DNA from: JACXTP01 sp963827905
GTDB taxonomy: Archaea > Thermoplasmatota > Thermoplasmata > Methanomassiliicoccales > UBA472
Direction of reading: 5' to 3'
Assembly (NCBI GenBank): GCA_963827905.1
Contig: CAWHCB010000007.1
Span: 124,001-188,000 of the forward strand
DNA: 64,000 nt
A model generated the notes under the pieces. That model saw nothing but the letters and a program-made list of their open reading frames with translations. It was not told the origin of the DNA and made no database searches. Every line of letters begins with the position of its first letter. Position 1 is the stretch's first letter. The position numbers and the translations under genes are program-made. Positions 18,743 to 28,357 of this stretch are shown here, in pieces.

Positions 18743-21076
18743 ATGGCGATCGACCGATTGATGAGGCGGCGCCAGGTGCCTTTCGACCTGTTCGACATCG
18801 ACATCTTCTCGGCCAGCGAGAACGAGCTAAGGGAGATGAGCTCGGAGCTGGGACTGAACCTCAGCCTGGAGGAGATGCACCATGTCAGATCATACTTCAA
18901 AAAGCTGGACCGTTCCCCCACCGATGTGGAGGTGCAGTCCATCGCCCAAGCCTGGAGCGAGCATTGCTGCTACAAGAGCTCCAAGGTTTTCCTGCGGGAG
19001 CACGTCTTCAACATCAAGCACGACGAGGTGCTGTCCAAGGGGGACGCCGGCGTGATGGTGTTCGATGAGGAATATGGCTACGCGCTGCGCATCGAATCGC
19101 ACAACCATCCCTCCGCCATCGAGCCTTATGGTGGCGCCGCCACTGGTATCGGCGGCATCGTCCGGGACGTGCTGTGCATGGGGGCGCAGCCCATCGCTCT
19201 GGTCGATCCTCTGTTCTTCGGTCCCCTGGATCACAAAGGGGACCTTCCCAGCGGGGTCAAGTCGCCCGTGTATCTGATGGGCGGTGTGGTGGCCGGGATC
19301 CGCGACTACGGCAACCGGATCGGCATCCCCACCGTGGCCGGGGGCATCTGGTTCGACCCCTCCTACCTGGGCAACTGCCTGGTGAACGTCGGCTGCGTGG
19401 GCATCGTGAAGCGTAGCGAGCTGGTGCGCAACGCCGTGCGGGGGACCGGGGACGTCATGATCCTTTGCGGCGGACGTACCGGCCGCGATGGCATCCACGG
19501 CGTCACCTTCGCGTCCGCCGAACTGCACGAGGCCTCCGAGGAGGAGTCTCGGGGGGCGGTGCAATTGGGCGACCCGATCACCAAGGAACCATTGATACAC
19601 GCCTGCCTGGAGGTCAACTCCCGCGGCCTGGTCCACGGAATGAAGGACCTGGGCGGGGGCGGCCTGAGCTGCGTGGTGGGCGAGATGGCCCTCTCCGGCG
19701 GCTGCGGGGCCATCGTGCATCTGGAACGGGTGCCGTTGAAGGAAGCGGGCCTCGCCCCCTGGGAGATCTGGGTCTCGGAGTCCCAGGAGCGGATGATGAT
19801 CGCCGCCGCCCAGGAGGACGTGGAGGCCATACTCGAGGTGTTCGCCCTTTGGGACGTCGACGCCACTGTGATAGGCGAGGTGGTCCCGGGCAACGAGGTC
19901 ACCATCTATAACCATGGCGAGAAGGTGTTCCAGGTGGACCTGGACTTCCTCACCAAGGGCCCGGAGTATTGCCGTCCCTGTCTGGTGCGCAGCCCCTCCT
20001 CCCGCCATCATGAGTCCATCCCCTCCCTTCCGAGCGACCTGAGCAAGGTCTTGCTGCGGCTGCTCTCCGACCCGAACATCGCCTCCAAGGAATGGGTGGT
20101 GCGCCAGTACGACCATGAGGTCCGAGGCGGCACGGTCATCAAGCCCCTGAGCGGCAAGATGAACCTGCGCGGACCTTCGGATGCCACGGTGCATCAAGCC
20201 CCTGTCGCACTCCTACCGGGGCTTGGCCATCTCGGTGGGCGTGAACCCATGGTTCACATCCCACGACCCGTACCGGGGCGGAGCCACCTCGGTGGACGAG
20301 GCTTGCCGCAACATCGTGGCGGTGGGCGGGCGTCCGCATTCGCTGTCCAACTGCCTGAACTTCGGCAATCCCGAGAAACCGGACCGGTTGGGCGAGCTCA
20401 AGGAAGCGGTGGCCGGCCTGGGGGAGGTCTCCACGGCCATGAACCTGGCCATCCCTTCAGGCAACGTGTCACTTTACAACGAGACCGCCGCCGGACCCTG
20501 CCTGCCCACCGTCACCGTGATGGGATTGGGCATAGTGGAGGACGTGCGGCGCTGCGTCACCACCGACCTCAAGCGGGAGGGCGACCCGATCTACCTGGTG
20601 GGCGGACCGCCAGGCATTTCGGGGGCTCGGCCCTTTTCCGCGTCTTCGGTGGCAAGGGGGGCGAGGTCCCCGATGTGGACACCTCCCTCCTGCGCAACTC
20701 CAGCCAAGGGCTGAACGCGTGCATGGCCGACGGCATGGTCAAGGCCTGCCATGACCTGCTCCGACGGCGGGATGGCGGTGGCGATGGCCGAGATGTGCAT
20801 CGGCGGCGATGTCGGCGCCGGGCTGGACCTGAGCGAGATGGGGCTGAGGGACCTCACCGGTCAAGCTGTTCAGCGAATCGAACACCCGCTGGCTGGTCGA
20901 GGTCGACAAGGGCCGGGAGGAGGAGTTCGTCGCAGAGGCTGGGCGTCCCCGCTCTTCGCATCGGAGAGGTGGGAGGCGATGAACTGAGGATCATGAACGA
21001 CGGCCTGGTGCTGCGTTCGGACGTGACCGAGCTGAGGCAGAGATGGTCCTCGCCTCTGTGGGACCTGCTGGGGTGA
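18743..21076 (+). CDS. purL: Phosphoribosylformylglycinamidine synthase subunit PurL, with several frameshifts
   Basis: Synthetase subunit of FGAM synthase, which makes FGAM from FGAR using ATP and PurQ-derived ammonia. The first 480 residues read cleanly, with 'QAWSEHCCYKSS', 'RIESHNHPSAIEPY' and 'DLGGGGLSCVVGEMA'. From about 20190 the frame changes at least four times (near 20190, 20620, 20750, 20860 and 20945), but every expected segment is present in some frame, for example 'RGLAISVGVNPWF', 'NFGNPEKPDRLGEL' and 'ALRIGEVGGDELRI'. The summed length (about 777 aa) is normal, so I read the breaks as consensus errors. Confidence 0.9.
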   Translation: MAIDRLMRRRQVPFDLFDIDIFSASENELREMSSELGLNLSLEEMHHVRSYFKKLDRSPTDVEVQSIAQAWSEHCCYKSSKVFLREHVFNIKHDEVLSKGDAGVMVFDEEYGYALRIESHNHPSAIEPYGGAATGIGGIVRDVLCMGAQPIALVDPLFFGPLDHKGDLPSGVKSPVYLMGGVVAGIRDYGNRIGIPTVAGGIWFDPSYLGNCLVNVGCVGIVKRSELVRNAVRGTGDVMILCGGRTGRDGIHGVTFASAELHEASEEESRGAVQLGDPITKEPLIHACLEVNSRGLVHGMKDLGGGGLSCVVGEMALSGGCGAIVHLERVPLKEAGLAPWEIWVSESQERMMIAAAQEDVEAILEVFALWDVDATVIGEVVPGNEVTIYNHGEKVFQVDLDFLTKGPEYCRPCLVRSPSSRHHESIPSLPSDLSKVLLRLLSDPNIASKEWVVRQYDHEVRGGTVIKPLSGKMNLRGPSDATVHQAPVALLPGLGHLGGREPMVHIPRPVPGRSHLGGRGLPQHRGGGRASAFAVQLPELRQSRETGPVGRAQGSGGRPGGGLHGHEPGHPFRQRVTLQRDRRRTLPAHRHRDGIGHSGGRAALRHHRPQAGGRPDLPGGRTARHFGGSALFRVFGGKGGEVPDVDTSLLRNSSQGLNACMADGMVKACHDLLRRRDGGGDGRDVHRRRCRRRAGPERDGAEGPHRSSCSANRTPAGWSRSTRAGRRSSSQRLGVPALRIGEVGGDELRIMNDGLVLRSDVTELRQRWSSPLWDLLG

Positions 21077-21080
21077 TATG

Positions 21081-21943
21081 ATGCGGAAGGAAGAGATCAA
21101 GGTCTGCGTGCTGCGCATCGAGGGCACGAACTGCGAGGAGGAGATGTTCCAGGCGTTCAAGGAACTGGAGCACCTCTCCGGAGAAGGTGCACCTGAAGCA
21201 GCTCATCGGCCCGTGCCCCGAGGAGATGAGGCGGGACCTGGAGGACTACGACATGCTGGCGCTCGCCTGGCGGCTTCTCCGCCGGCGATTACGTGCGCGC
21301 CGGGGCCATCTTCGCCGCCCGCATGACGCTCCGCCCTCAGCGCCGAACTGCAGACGTTTCGTTTCGAACGAGAGACCGGTGCTCGGCGTCTGCAACGGCT
21401 TCCAGATCCTGGTGGAGCTGGGCCTTCTGCCTGCCTTCGAGGACGTCATGACGCGAACGGCCCGAGGCCGCGCTGTACACGAACGTCTCGGCCCGCTTCG
21501 AGTGCCTCCCCACGCTGCTCAAGCACGAGAACCACGGGCAAGTGCGCCTTCACCCATGCACATCGGCAAGGGCAGCGTCGTCATGATCCCCTGCGCCCAT
21601 GCCGAGGGCAAGCTCATGTTCCGACCGAGGACGAGGAGGACCGCTTGCTGCGGCTGGAGGAGAACGACCAGGTGGTGTTCCGCTACGTCGACCCCGACGG
21701 CGACGTACGCCGGGTATCCCTGGTGCCCCAACGGCTCGCATCTCGAACATCGCCGGCATCTGCAACCCGGCCGGGAACGTGCTGGGCATGATGCCTCACC
21801 CGGAGAGGGTCGTGTCACCGCTACACCCATCCCGACTGGACCCGCACCGGCGACAACCCTTCGGGAGCGGGCGATGGCCGAGCCATATTCCGAGTCGGTC
21901 GTGGACCACGTGCGCGAAGAAGGGTCTGATCAGAGCAGGCTGA
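21081..21943 (+). CDS. purQ: Phosphoribosylformylglycinamidine synthase subunit PurQ, with many frameshifts
   Basis: Glutaminase subunit of FGAM synthase, releasing ammonia from glutamine. Pieces of the protein appear in all three frames in the right order: 'VCVLRIEGTNCEEEM', the class-I glutaminase nucleophile motif 'VLGVCNGFQILVELG', 'LKHENHG', 'ASNIAGICNPAGN' and 'MMPHPERVV'. The restored end 'EEGLIRAG' uses the TGA at 21941-21943. At least eight single-base indels lie in under 900 bases, too many for one recent mutation. An ATG at 21078 is an alternative start. The end overlaps convergent ribK by about 14 bases. Confidence 0.85.
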
Positions 21944-22623
21944 TCCGGATCTCCACCACGTCGCCGTCGCTGCAGCCCGAGCGTGCGGCGCAGGTGGTAC
22001 TTGCACAGGATCTCCATGACGTCCTCGTAGTGCGAGCGCGACGGCACGACCACGGCGCACTCGATGTTCTGGATGGTGGCCTGGATGGCACTCCACGTCC
22101 CCGAAGGTGCGTCCGTTGCGCTCGAAGCCCTTGATCACGATGCGGCTTGGCCTTGCGGACGATCTGGAGCTTGTGCAGCGTCGCGAGGCCGCCACCTTGA
22201 GGTTCAGCGTGCCCTCGTAAGGGCGTGAAGCCCGAGCTTCTCGGGGAACTGCTCCTGATAACCGGCCTGCGTGACGTAGTACTGGCCCTCGCCCATGCCG
22301 GTGATCACCGCGCCGTGGATGACCACGTGGTCGCGCATCTCGAAGATCTTCTGGTACTCGTGAGTACTCCTTGCGCAGCAGTCTCCACGCCCTTGTCGGT
22401 GAGCTTGATGCGCTGCCGTCTGGCGCCCAGGTCGCGCTCGATCCAGCCCTTCGTCCAGAAGCTCCAGGATGCGCTTGGAGGCGGACTGCTGGCTCATGGT
22501 CAGCAGGTCGCCCAGCTCGCGCGAGGAGATGGCGATGTAATCGTGCATCCCGCCCAGGAGGGCGATGCGCCGCAGTGCGGTGATGAACTTCTCATCTCCC
22601 TCCAACGGTGCATCCTCCTTCAT
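21930..22623 (-). CDS. ribK: CTP-dependent riboflavin kinase with N-terminal HTH, frameshifted
   Basis: Archaeal RibK makes FMN from riboflavin using CTP. The N-terminal winged-helix domain ('ISSRELGDLLTMSQQSAS') can act as a regulator in this family. The kinase domain starts 'GMGEGQYYVTQAGY' and continues in other frames with 'VIKGFERNGRTFGDV', 'VVVPSRSHYEDVMEIL' and 'CKYHLRRTLGLQ', ending at a TGA at 21930-21932 ('VVEIRISLL'). At least five single-base indels are needed. I prefer the ATG at 22623; a GTG at 22635 is in frame. About 230 aa when restored, the normal length. Confidence 0.82.
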
Positions 22624-22773
22624 GTTACGCCTCACTTGGTTGCTACCGAATTTCAGTATGCGGACGCTCTATCAAAAAGGCTCGATTTAAGCGTTTGCCG
22701 ATGTGCTTCGGAAGTGCCAAGAGGACCTGACTAGCTTTATATCAGAAACAGGGGCATAGCCTGGATCGATATC

Positions 22774-23600
22774 ATGGCGAGGCACGTGCATCGAGGCTTT
22801 GGGCAAGACCAGGGTCGTCATCGAGGATGGCAAGGTGGTCGAGGTCGGCGAGCCCATGGTGCGCTATTGTCCGCTGTTCGCCAAGCACCGGGGCATCAAG
22901 GAGATCACCCCGGAGGTGGTCAGGGAGAACATCGAGTTCCGCATCAAGGACTTCGGGATGTGCACCGCGCATCGCCGGATGCGTATGCGCGACTTCCTCT
23001 CCTTCGGCGTCTCAGAGCTGCTGGGCATGGCCTTGTCCAAGAAGATGCTGGACTGCGCCGTGTTGGTGTGCGAGGGAGCAGGGACGGTGGTGGTGGACGA
23101 CCCGGAGCTGGTGCAGGGCATCGGGGGCAGGGTCTCCGGGATCGTGGAGACCGACCCCATACCGGAGGTCATCGACGCCATCGGTAGGGAGAAGGTCCTC
23201 GACCCGAGACAGCGAGGATCGACCAGTATGAGGGCGTCCAGCTGGCGAGGGAACTAGGGTACATGAGGGTCGGGGTGAGCGTGGCCACGGCCGAGGACGC
23301 GGAACGCATCCGCCACGAGCTCGGTTCCTCGCGCCGCTCATCTTCGCCGTGCATACCACGCTGGTCGAGCGAGGAGGAGGCCCGCTCGTTCTTCGAACAT
23401 TGCGACATCGTCACCGCCTGCGCCTCCAGGAGCGTGAGGGCGGAGGCGTCCAAGCGGGAACGTGATGCAGGTGGGCAACAAGGTGCCGATCTACGCGGTC
23501 ACGGAGGCGGGCAAGGCTCCTGCTGAGGACCAGGCTGGAGCAGATAGGCGCCACGGACCGTTCGGAAGGCAGGGAGGACCCGCCCGCCCCGCTGGTCTAG
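22774..23600 (+). CDS. Methanogenesis marker protein 8 (DUF2099), frameshifted
   Basis: Member of DUF2099, known as putative methanogenesis marker protein 8; function unknown. Clear family segments are 'ALGKTRVVIEDGKVVEVG', 'CPLFAKHRGIKEITPE', 'MRDFLSFGVSELLGMAL', 'VQGIGGRVSGIVETDPIP' and 'VGNKVPIYAVTEAGKA'. Single-base indels occur near 22794, 23205, 23325, 23390 and 23455, and the restored protein (about 275 aa) runs from the ATG at 22774 to the TAG at 23598-23600. A TATA element (CTTTATAT, about 22734-22741) lies upstream. Its stop codon shares CTAG with the stop of the convergent PIN gene. Confidence 0.8.
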
Positions 23601-23953
23601 AAATCGTCGAAATAGAGATGGCTGCGCGAACGCAGGTAGATGGTCTTTATCCCCGACTGGCGCAGTTTCTTGCGCATCAGAGCGTCGTTGGAGACGACCA
23701 TGGCATTCAGGTCCTTGGCGGCTTGGATGACCCCGGCGTCGCCCTGCACCGAGGTCTCGTGAATGGGATATTTGCTGGCCAAGGCCAGGGCCGCCCGGGC
23801 ATGCTTGTTCTTGGAACGCTTCAGCTCCCCGATGACCGGCCCAGGGACGAAGATCTCGCAATCGCCCAGGAGCGACCTCAGCTCCAGGTCGAGGTTCAAG
23901 GAGAATTCGAAGGGCATCAGGAGGGCGTTGGTGTCCAGGACCACGCGCTGCAT
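23597..23953 (-). CDS. PIN-domain protein (archaeal UPF0129/Fcf1-like)
   Basis: A PIN-type nuclease-fold protein of 118 aa, of the archaeal family found beside aIF2-gamma and related to eukaryotic Fcf1, which acts in rRNA processing. Acidic catalytic residues are visible in 'VVLDTNALLMPFE', 'VIGELKR', 'DAGVIQAAKDL' and 'VVSNDALMRKKL'. The ATG at 23953 follows the aIF2-gamma stop within six bases, so the pair is co-transcribed. It ends with TAG. Confidence 0.85.
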   Translation of the reverse strand: MQRVVLDTNALLMPFEFSLNLDLELRSLLGDCEIFVPGPVIGELKRSKNKHARAALALASKYPIHETSVQGDAGVIQAAKDLNAMVVSNDALMRKKLRQSGIKTIYLRSRSHLYFDDF

Positions 23954-23958
23954 GCCGC

Positions 23959-25187
23959 TCACTGCACTATGCCGTAGCCGATGAGGCGCCACTTGCCGGA
24001 GATCTTGCGCGACATGGCCACCCTCTGGCCCTTCTCGGCGCAGACCGGGAGCTTCAAGGTCACCTCGGCCTCGGTGCCACGGGCGGATGGTCACCACACC
24101 GACGGTGGTGGCGGTGCCGACCGAGAGCATGAGCGGCTCGTTGGTCTTGATGTTCTCCACCACCATGTCCTCGGCCGCGCCGACCACCCTCTCCAGGAGG
24201 TGGGTGCCCATGATGAACTTGGAAACCACTGGCGGCAACGTGCCGGGCTTGCCGACCACGCGTCCGATCAGACCGTCGGACTTGGTCAGCGACGGGTCGA
24301 GCTTGGTGCCGATGGCGATGAGGCCACCGGAGCGCACCTTCTGCAGCTCCTGGTTGCCGGCGTGGAGCGATACTATCTCGGTGGTGATCTTCTCCCAGGC
24401 GGTCTTGCCGCCGGTCAGCTCGACCTTGCGGCCGGGCTGCACCTCGATCTCGTCCCCGACCTCCAGGTGACCCTGGGTGAGGGAACCGCCGAGCACTCCT
24501 CCCTTGAGGTCCTTCGGCTCGGTGCCGGGGGTGTTGATATCGAAGGAACGGGCCACGTACATCCGGGCCGGCTTCTTCTCCTCGTGCTTGGGAGTGGGGA
24601 TGTACTTCTCGTATGGCCTCGATGAGCTTGTCGATGTTGACGTCGTGATGCGCGGAGACCGGGATGATCGGGGCGTTCTCAGCTATGGTGCCTTTGACGA
24701 ACTCCTTGATCTCCTTGTAGTTCGCCAGCGCCTCTTCCTTGGTGACGATGTCGATCTTGTTCTGCACGATGATGATCTTCTCCACCCCGATGATGGTGAG
24801 CGCCATGAGGTGCTCCTTGGTCTGGGGCTGGGGACACTTCTCGTTCGCCGCCACCAGCAACAACGCGCCGTTCATCATGGCGGCGCCGGAGAGCATGGTG
24901 GCCATCAGGGTCTCGTGGCCGGGTGCGTCCACGAAGGAGACTGACCGCAGCATCTCCGCCTTGCCGCCGCAGAGGCAGGTCGGTCGGGGTGAGAATGTGT
25001 TGCAGTCGGGGCATTTGTAGAAGGTGACGTCCGCGTATCCCAGACGGATGGAGATGCCCCGCTTCACTTCCTCGGAGTGACGGTCGGTCCACACGCCGCT
25101 GAGCGCCTTGGTCAGCGTGGTCTTGCCGTGGTCGACGTGACCGATCATGCCGATGTTGACCTCAGGCTGGTGGGCGGTGGATCTCAT
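23959..25187 (-). CDS. eif2g: Translation initiation factor aIF2 subunit gamma, with two frameshifts
   Basis: The GTPase subunit of aIF2, which delivers Met-tRNAi to the small ribosomal subunit. G motifs are 'GHVDHGKTTLT', 'DAPGHE' and 'VQNKIDIV'. A zinc knuckle between G1 and G3 has 'CPDC' and 'CLC'. Frame breaks lie near 24615 and 24080; joining the pieces gives domain 2 ('GTEPKDLKGGVLGG') and domain 3 ending 'ISGKWRLIGYGIVQ', about 409 aa, the usual size. It follows S6e by 10 bases, a conserved archaeal arrangement. Confidence 0.93.
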
Positions 25188-25197
25188 TTCAAAGGCC

Positions 25198-25596
25198 TCA
25201 TTGCTTCGGCGCTTCTTCTTTCTTCATTATGTCCTCGAGGGGTTTGGCACCGTGCGCAGTGACCTTCATGTTCAACTGCACGGTGTCCGGGGCGATGGCG
25301 TTGCCGCGGAAGGACTTCTTCTTCCTGAGGCCGTCCTCGGTGGTACGGAAGCCGTGACCAGAGGTCACCAATAGCTTCTTGCGGCGGGGTCCGGGCAGGT
25401 CCTTCCTCATCGGGAAGCCGTCCTTGTCGCTGCCTCCAGTGATCATGAGCTTGTAGCCGGGAAGACCTACGAATATGCCGTCCACTACGTCCCCGATCTT
25501 CTTTCCGATGAGGGAGTTGGCATGGTGACCGGTGACATTGGCCTGGTAGGACTTACCGGTCTTGACGTCGCTGATAACAGCTCTGAACTCTACCAT
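25198..25596 (-). CDS. rps6e: 30S ribosomal protein S6e
   Basis: Small-subunit ribosomal protein of 132 aa with the family core 'VISDVKTGKSYQANV' and 'GHGFRTTEDGLRKKKSFRGN'. The C-terminal tail is short, as is normal for archaea. A TATA element (AATTATTTAAGC on the minus strand, 25636-25647) precedes it and the leader holds a short purine-rich stretch. It begins the S6e - aIF2-gamma - PIN operon. Confidence 0.95.
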   Translation of the reverse strand: MVEFRAVISDVKTGKSYQANVTGHHANSLIGKKIGDVVDGIFVGLPGYKLMITGGSDKDGFPMRKDLPGPRRKKLLVTSGHGFRTTEDGLRKKKSFRGNAIAPDTVQLNMKVTAHGAKPLEDIMKKEEAPKQ

Positions 25597-25737
25597 AGTA
25601 ACACCTATAGCGTATCTCGCCCTAATGCCGTCGCGCTTAAATAATTATTGGTGGCGGCAGACCCTATGGAAGGGTCGTGGCCAACATCGAAAAAGCGCCA
25701 TGGATGGCGGGTTCGACCTCTAGGTCGATGATAGGGA

Positions 25738-26274
25738 TCAATCAGATGGGATGGAGATGTCGCAGAAGAACGTCCCGTCCTGAGTCCATCTCAATGGTCC
25801 CTACGTAGGTGTTGTAGATGGAACTTACCCTCGTACCTTATGACCAGCACCTCGAAGGCGTCACTACCTCCCAAGAACGGATCGAACGGGAATGTGTTCT
25901 GATATGTGGCACCCGGGGCCAGAGTGAAACTGTCGACCAGACTCGCCTTGGATCTCGAGTTCCAGTTCCATCGTCACGTCCGACATAGGAGGTTATGGTG
26001 ATCGTGACCTCGCTGTCCGAGAGGTCCTCCACCTCGCGGAAGACCAGCCAGGTCGATATAGGCCCCGCCTATGACCAAGACGGCGACCAGGATCACCACC
26101 ACGATGATGAGGGTGGTTGTTGTCCTTCTTGGGAGGGGCATAAGGAGTGTATGGCGGGGGTGGGGGTTGGTATTGCGGTTGCGGGGGTGGCTGTGGCGTC
26201 AGCGGGTTGGCGCACCGAGTGCAGAACTTGCTGTCATCTGGATTCTGTTGACCGCAACGACCGCAGTAGACCAT
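25738..26274 (-). CDS. Zinc-ribbon, single-helix membrane protein, frameshifted
   Basis: Unrecognised protein. It starts with a zinc ribbon ('CGRCG', 'CTRCA'), then a Pro/Gln/Tyr-rich linker, one transmembrane helix (read as 'TLIIVVVILVAVLVIGGAY' after a frame change near 26117), and a predicted outward domain of about 90 residues ('SDSEVTITITSYVG', 'FTLAPGATYQNTFPFDPF'). At least three single-base indels break it, near 26117, 26040 and 25960. The stop I prefer is the TGA at 25738-25740. The layout matches other zinc-ribbon membrane proteins in this window. Confidence 0.6.
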
Positions 26275-26491
26275 GGTTAGAATCCCCCTCGCAGGGAGCG
26301 ATTTTCATATGGATTATCAATCTTTTCCTGCGATAGATCGAACCGGACCTGGGAGCTCTCAGGACCTTGTCATCGGTATAAAGAGGGACATCATGTGTTG
26401 CTCCGCTCCAACTGCACGTTTCAGGCCAGGATTCCCAATGTCCCCATCGATAATGATGTCCCGAGACGGCGGGTCTGGAACAGAAAAGAGA

Positions 26492-28246
26492 TCACATGCC
26501 CCAGAACGGGTCGTTCCTGCGCTTGATGGCGCTGACCTCGTCCAAGACCATCTTCTCATCCTCGTTCAGATTGTAATCGGCCAGGTTCTTGAACTCCATC
26601 TCCAGGATGTCGACGTAGAGGATCGTATCGACATCTATCTGACGCCCGACCGTGGGACCATCGATGGCGATGGCCACCTCTTGGCCGGCGATGGCTTCCT
26701 TCAACGTCTCTTCCCCGGACCGAAGGCTCTTGATCTTACCGATGTCCTTGCCCTCCTTGTCCAGCACCGATTGGCCATTGCGGACCCTGCCAGCTAGGAC
26801 CCTCACGCCCACTATGGCCGGCTTGCTCACGCGGAAGATGCAATTGGGAAGGATACGCATCTTCCCTGGGAACGATGTCAGTCCGCGCTTGGTCTCCTCC
26901 GCCTTGCGCTTGGTCTCCAGGTCCCACTTCTGATAGTCCTCGATGAGGCCGTACACCACGTTGTTGTTGAAGACCTTGGCGTCGGCGTTCACGATGGCGT
27001 CCTTGGCATCTGGCAGCATGTCCACGTTGAAGCCGAGGATCACCCTGTGGATCGTGTCGCCGTAAGCTGATACTTCGATGATGTCCCGGCGCGATATCGG
27101 CCCGACCTCGTACTTGCGGATGGCGATCCCGGCCTTCTCCGCTTCGAAGGCCAATGCCTCCAACGAACCGATGGCGTCGGCCTTGATCATGACCCCGGAG
27201 TCCTCGGTCTTGATGTGCACCTGGAGCTCCTTGGCTATCTCCTCCATGACCTCTCTCTGGTTGGAGGCGGTGAGCACTCTCAACGGGGCCCCGGCCACCG
27301 CGCCCTCCAGGTTCTGGCAGCTGACCTTGATCCCGGCCGCGGCTCCTATCTCCTTCACCGAGTCGAAACGGTCCCTGGGGTCCCTGATCTCGTCCAAGGG
27401 CTTGGGCTTGAGGACCGCCTTGACCTTGGTGACCAGCGGTTTCCCGCTCTTCGTCCCCAAGGCCACCATGTCCCCACGGTGCAGGGTGCCGGAGTAGAGG
27501 ATGACGTCCAGCGTCTGCCCAAGCCCCTTCTCCTCCTTGACCTCGAGGATGGTGCCCTTCGCCGGCCCCTCCTCGGTGTTGAGCTCCGTCTCCAGGAACC
27601 TCTGGGCCAGACCGATGAGCACCAGGAGCAGGTCCGGTATCCCCTCGCCGGTCTTGGCGCTGACTGGTATGAGCGCGATGTTCCTGGTGAAGTCCTCGAT
27701 GCGGTCGTAGCGGTCGGCGGAGAGGCCTTCCACGGAGAGCCTGCCGATGATCTCGTACAGGCGCATGTTGAGCCTCTCCCTGGCCTCATCGTTCTGCTTT
27801 CGTTCCGAGAGGATGAAGGGCGTCTTGGGGCTGGATATCCATCCGTCCACCAGGTCGATCTTGTTCAGGGCGATGACGAACGGCGTCTTGAAACGACGCA
27901 GTATGTTGATGGACTCGATGGTCTGGGGCTTCAGGCCCTCGTTTATGTCGATGACCAGTACGGCGATGTCGGCCAGGGAGCCGCCCCTCGCCCGCAATGA
28001 GATGAACGATTGGTGACCGGGGGTGTCGATGAACAGAAGCCCAGGCACCGAGAACTGGCGTTTGCCGATGAGCTGGGCGCACACCTTGTAGATGTGCTCC
28101 AACGGGACCTCGGTGGCGCCGATGTGCTGCGTGATGAAGCCGGCCTCTCTGGAGGAGACGGTGGTCCCCCGGACGTAATCGAGGAGGCTGGTCTTGCCGT
28201 GGTCGACGTGACCCAACACGCTGACTATCGGCTGCCTGATGGTCAT
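26492..28246 (-). CDS. infB: Translation initiation factor aIF5B (IF-2 homologue)
   Basis: GTPase of 584 aa that promotes subunit joining. It has 'VLGHVDHGKTSLLDYVR', switch II 'FIDTPGHQSF' and 'ALNKIDLVDGW', then domains II-IV, and lacks the long bacterial N-terminal extension, as archaeal forms do. Here switch I contains 'ITQHIGATEV'. A TATA-like AAATACAAATAGG (about 28272-28284) precedes the ATG at 28246. No intein is present. Confidence 0.95.
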   Translation of the reverse strand: MTIRQPIVSVLGHVDHGKTSLLDYVRGTTVSSREAGFITQHIGATEVPLEHIYKVCAQLIGKRQFSVPGLLFIDTPGHQSFISLRARGGSLADIAVLVIDINEGLKPQTIESINILRRFKTPFVIALNKIDLVDGWISSPKTPFILSERKQNDEARERLNMRLYEIIGRLSVEGLSADRYDRIEDFTRNIALIPVSAKTGEGIPDLLLVLIGLAQRFLETELNTEEGPAKGTILEVKEEKGLGQTLDVILYSGTLHRGDMVALGTKSGKPLVTKVKAVLKPKPLDEIRDPRDRFDSVKEIGAAAGIKVSCQNLEGAVAGAPLRVLTASNQREVMEEIAKELQVHIKTEDSGVMIKADAIGSLEALAFEAEKAGIAIRKYEVGPISRRDIIEVSAYGDTIHRVILGFNVDMLPDAKDAIVNADAKVFNNNVVYGLIEDYQKWDLETKRKAEETKRGLTSFPGKMRILPNCIFRVSKPAIVGVRVLAGRVRNGQSVLDKEGKDIGKIKSLRSGEETLKEAIAGQEVAIAIDGPTVGRQIDVDTILYVDILEMEFKNLADYNLNEDEKMVLDEVSAIKRRNDPFWGM

Positions 28247-28322
28247 GGTTGTCGGATTAGGGACGAGCCTATTTGTATTTTTCTCAAATCCAGCATGGTG
28301 GCCAGCATTATTCGAGGCTTAA

Positions 28323-28357
28323 AAATGAAAATGGAAAATATGGAAAGATAAAGGGTT
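28323..28357 (-). terminator. T-rich terminator downstream of ndk
   Basis: The minus strand just after the ndk stop carries repeated T runs (CTTTATCTTTCC, TATTTTCC, TTTTCATTTTT). Archaeal transcription commonly ends at such U-rich tracts without a strong hairpin. It would close the L7Ae-S28e-L24e-Ndk transcript before aIF5B. Confidence 0.5.

Noticed and set aside
18890..20197. A 435-codon open frame antisense to purL
   Set aside because: Shadow of a GC-rich conserved gene, with no recognisable domain and low-complexity His/Gly/Ala content.
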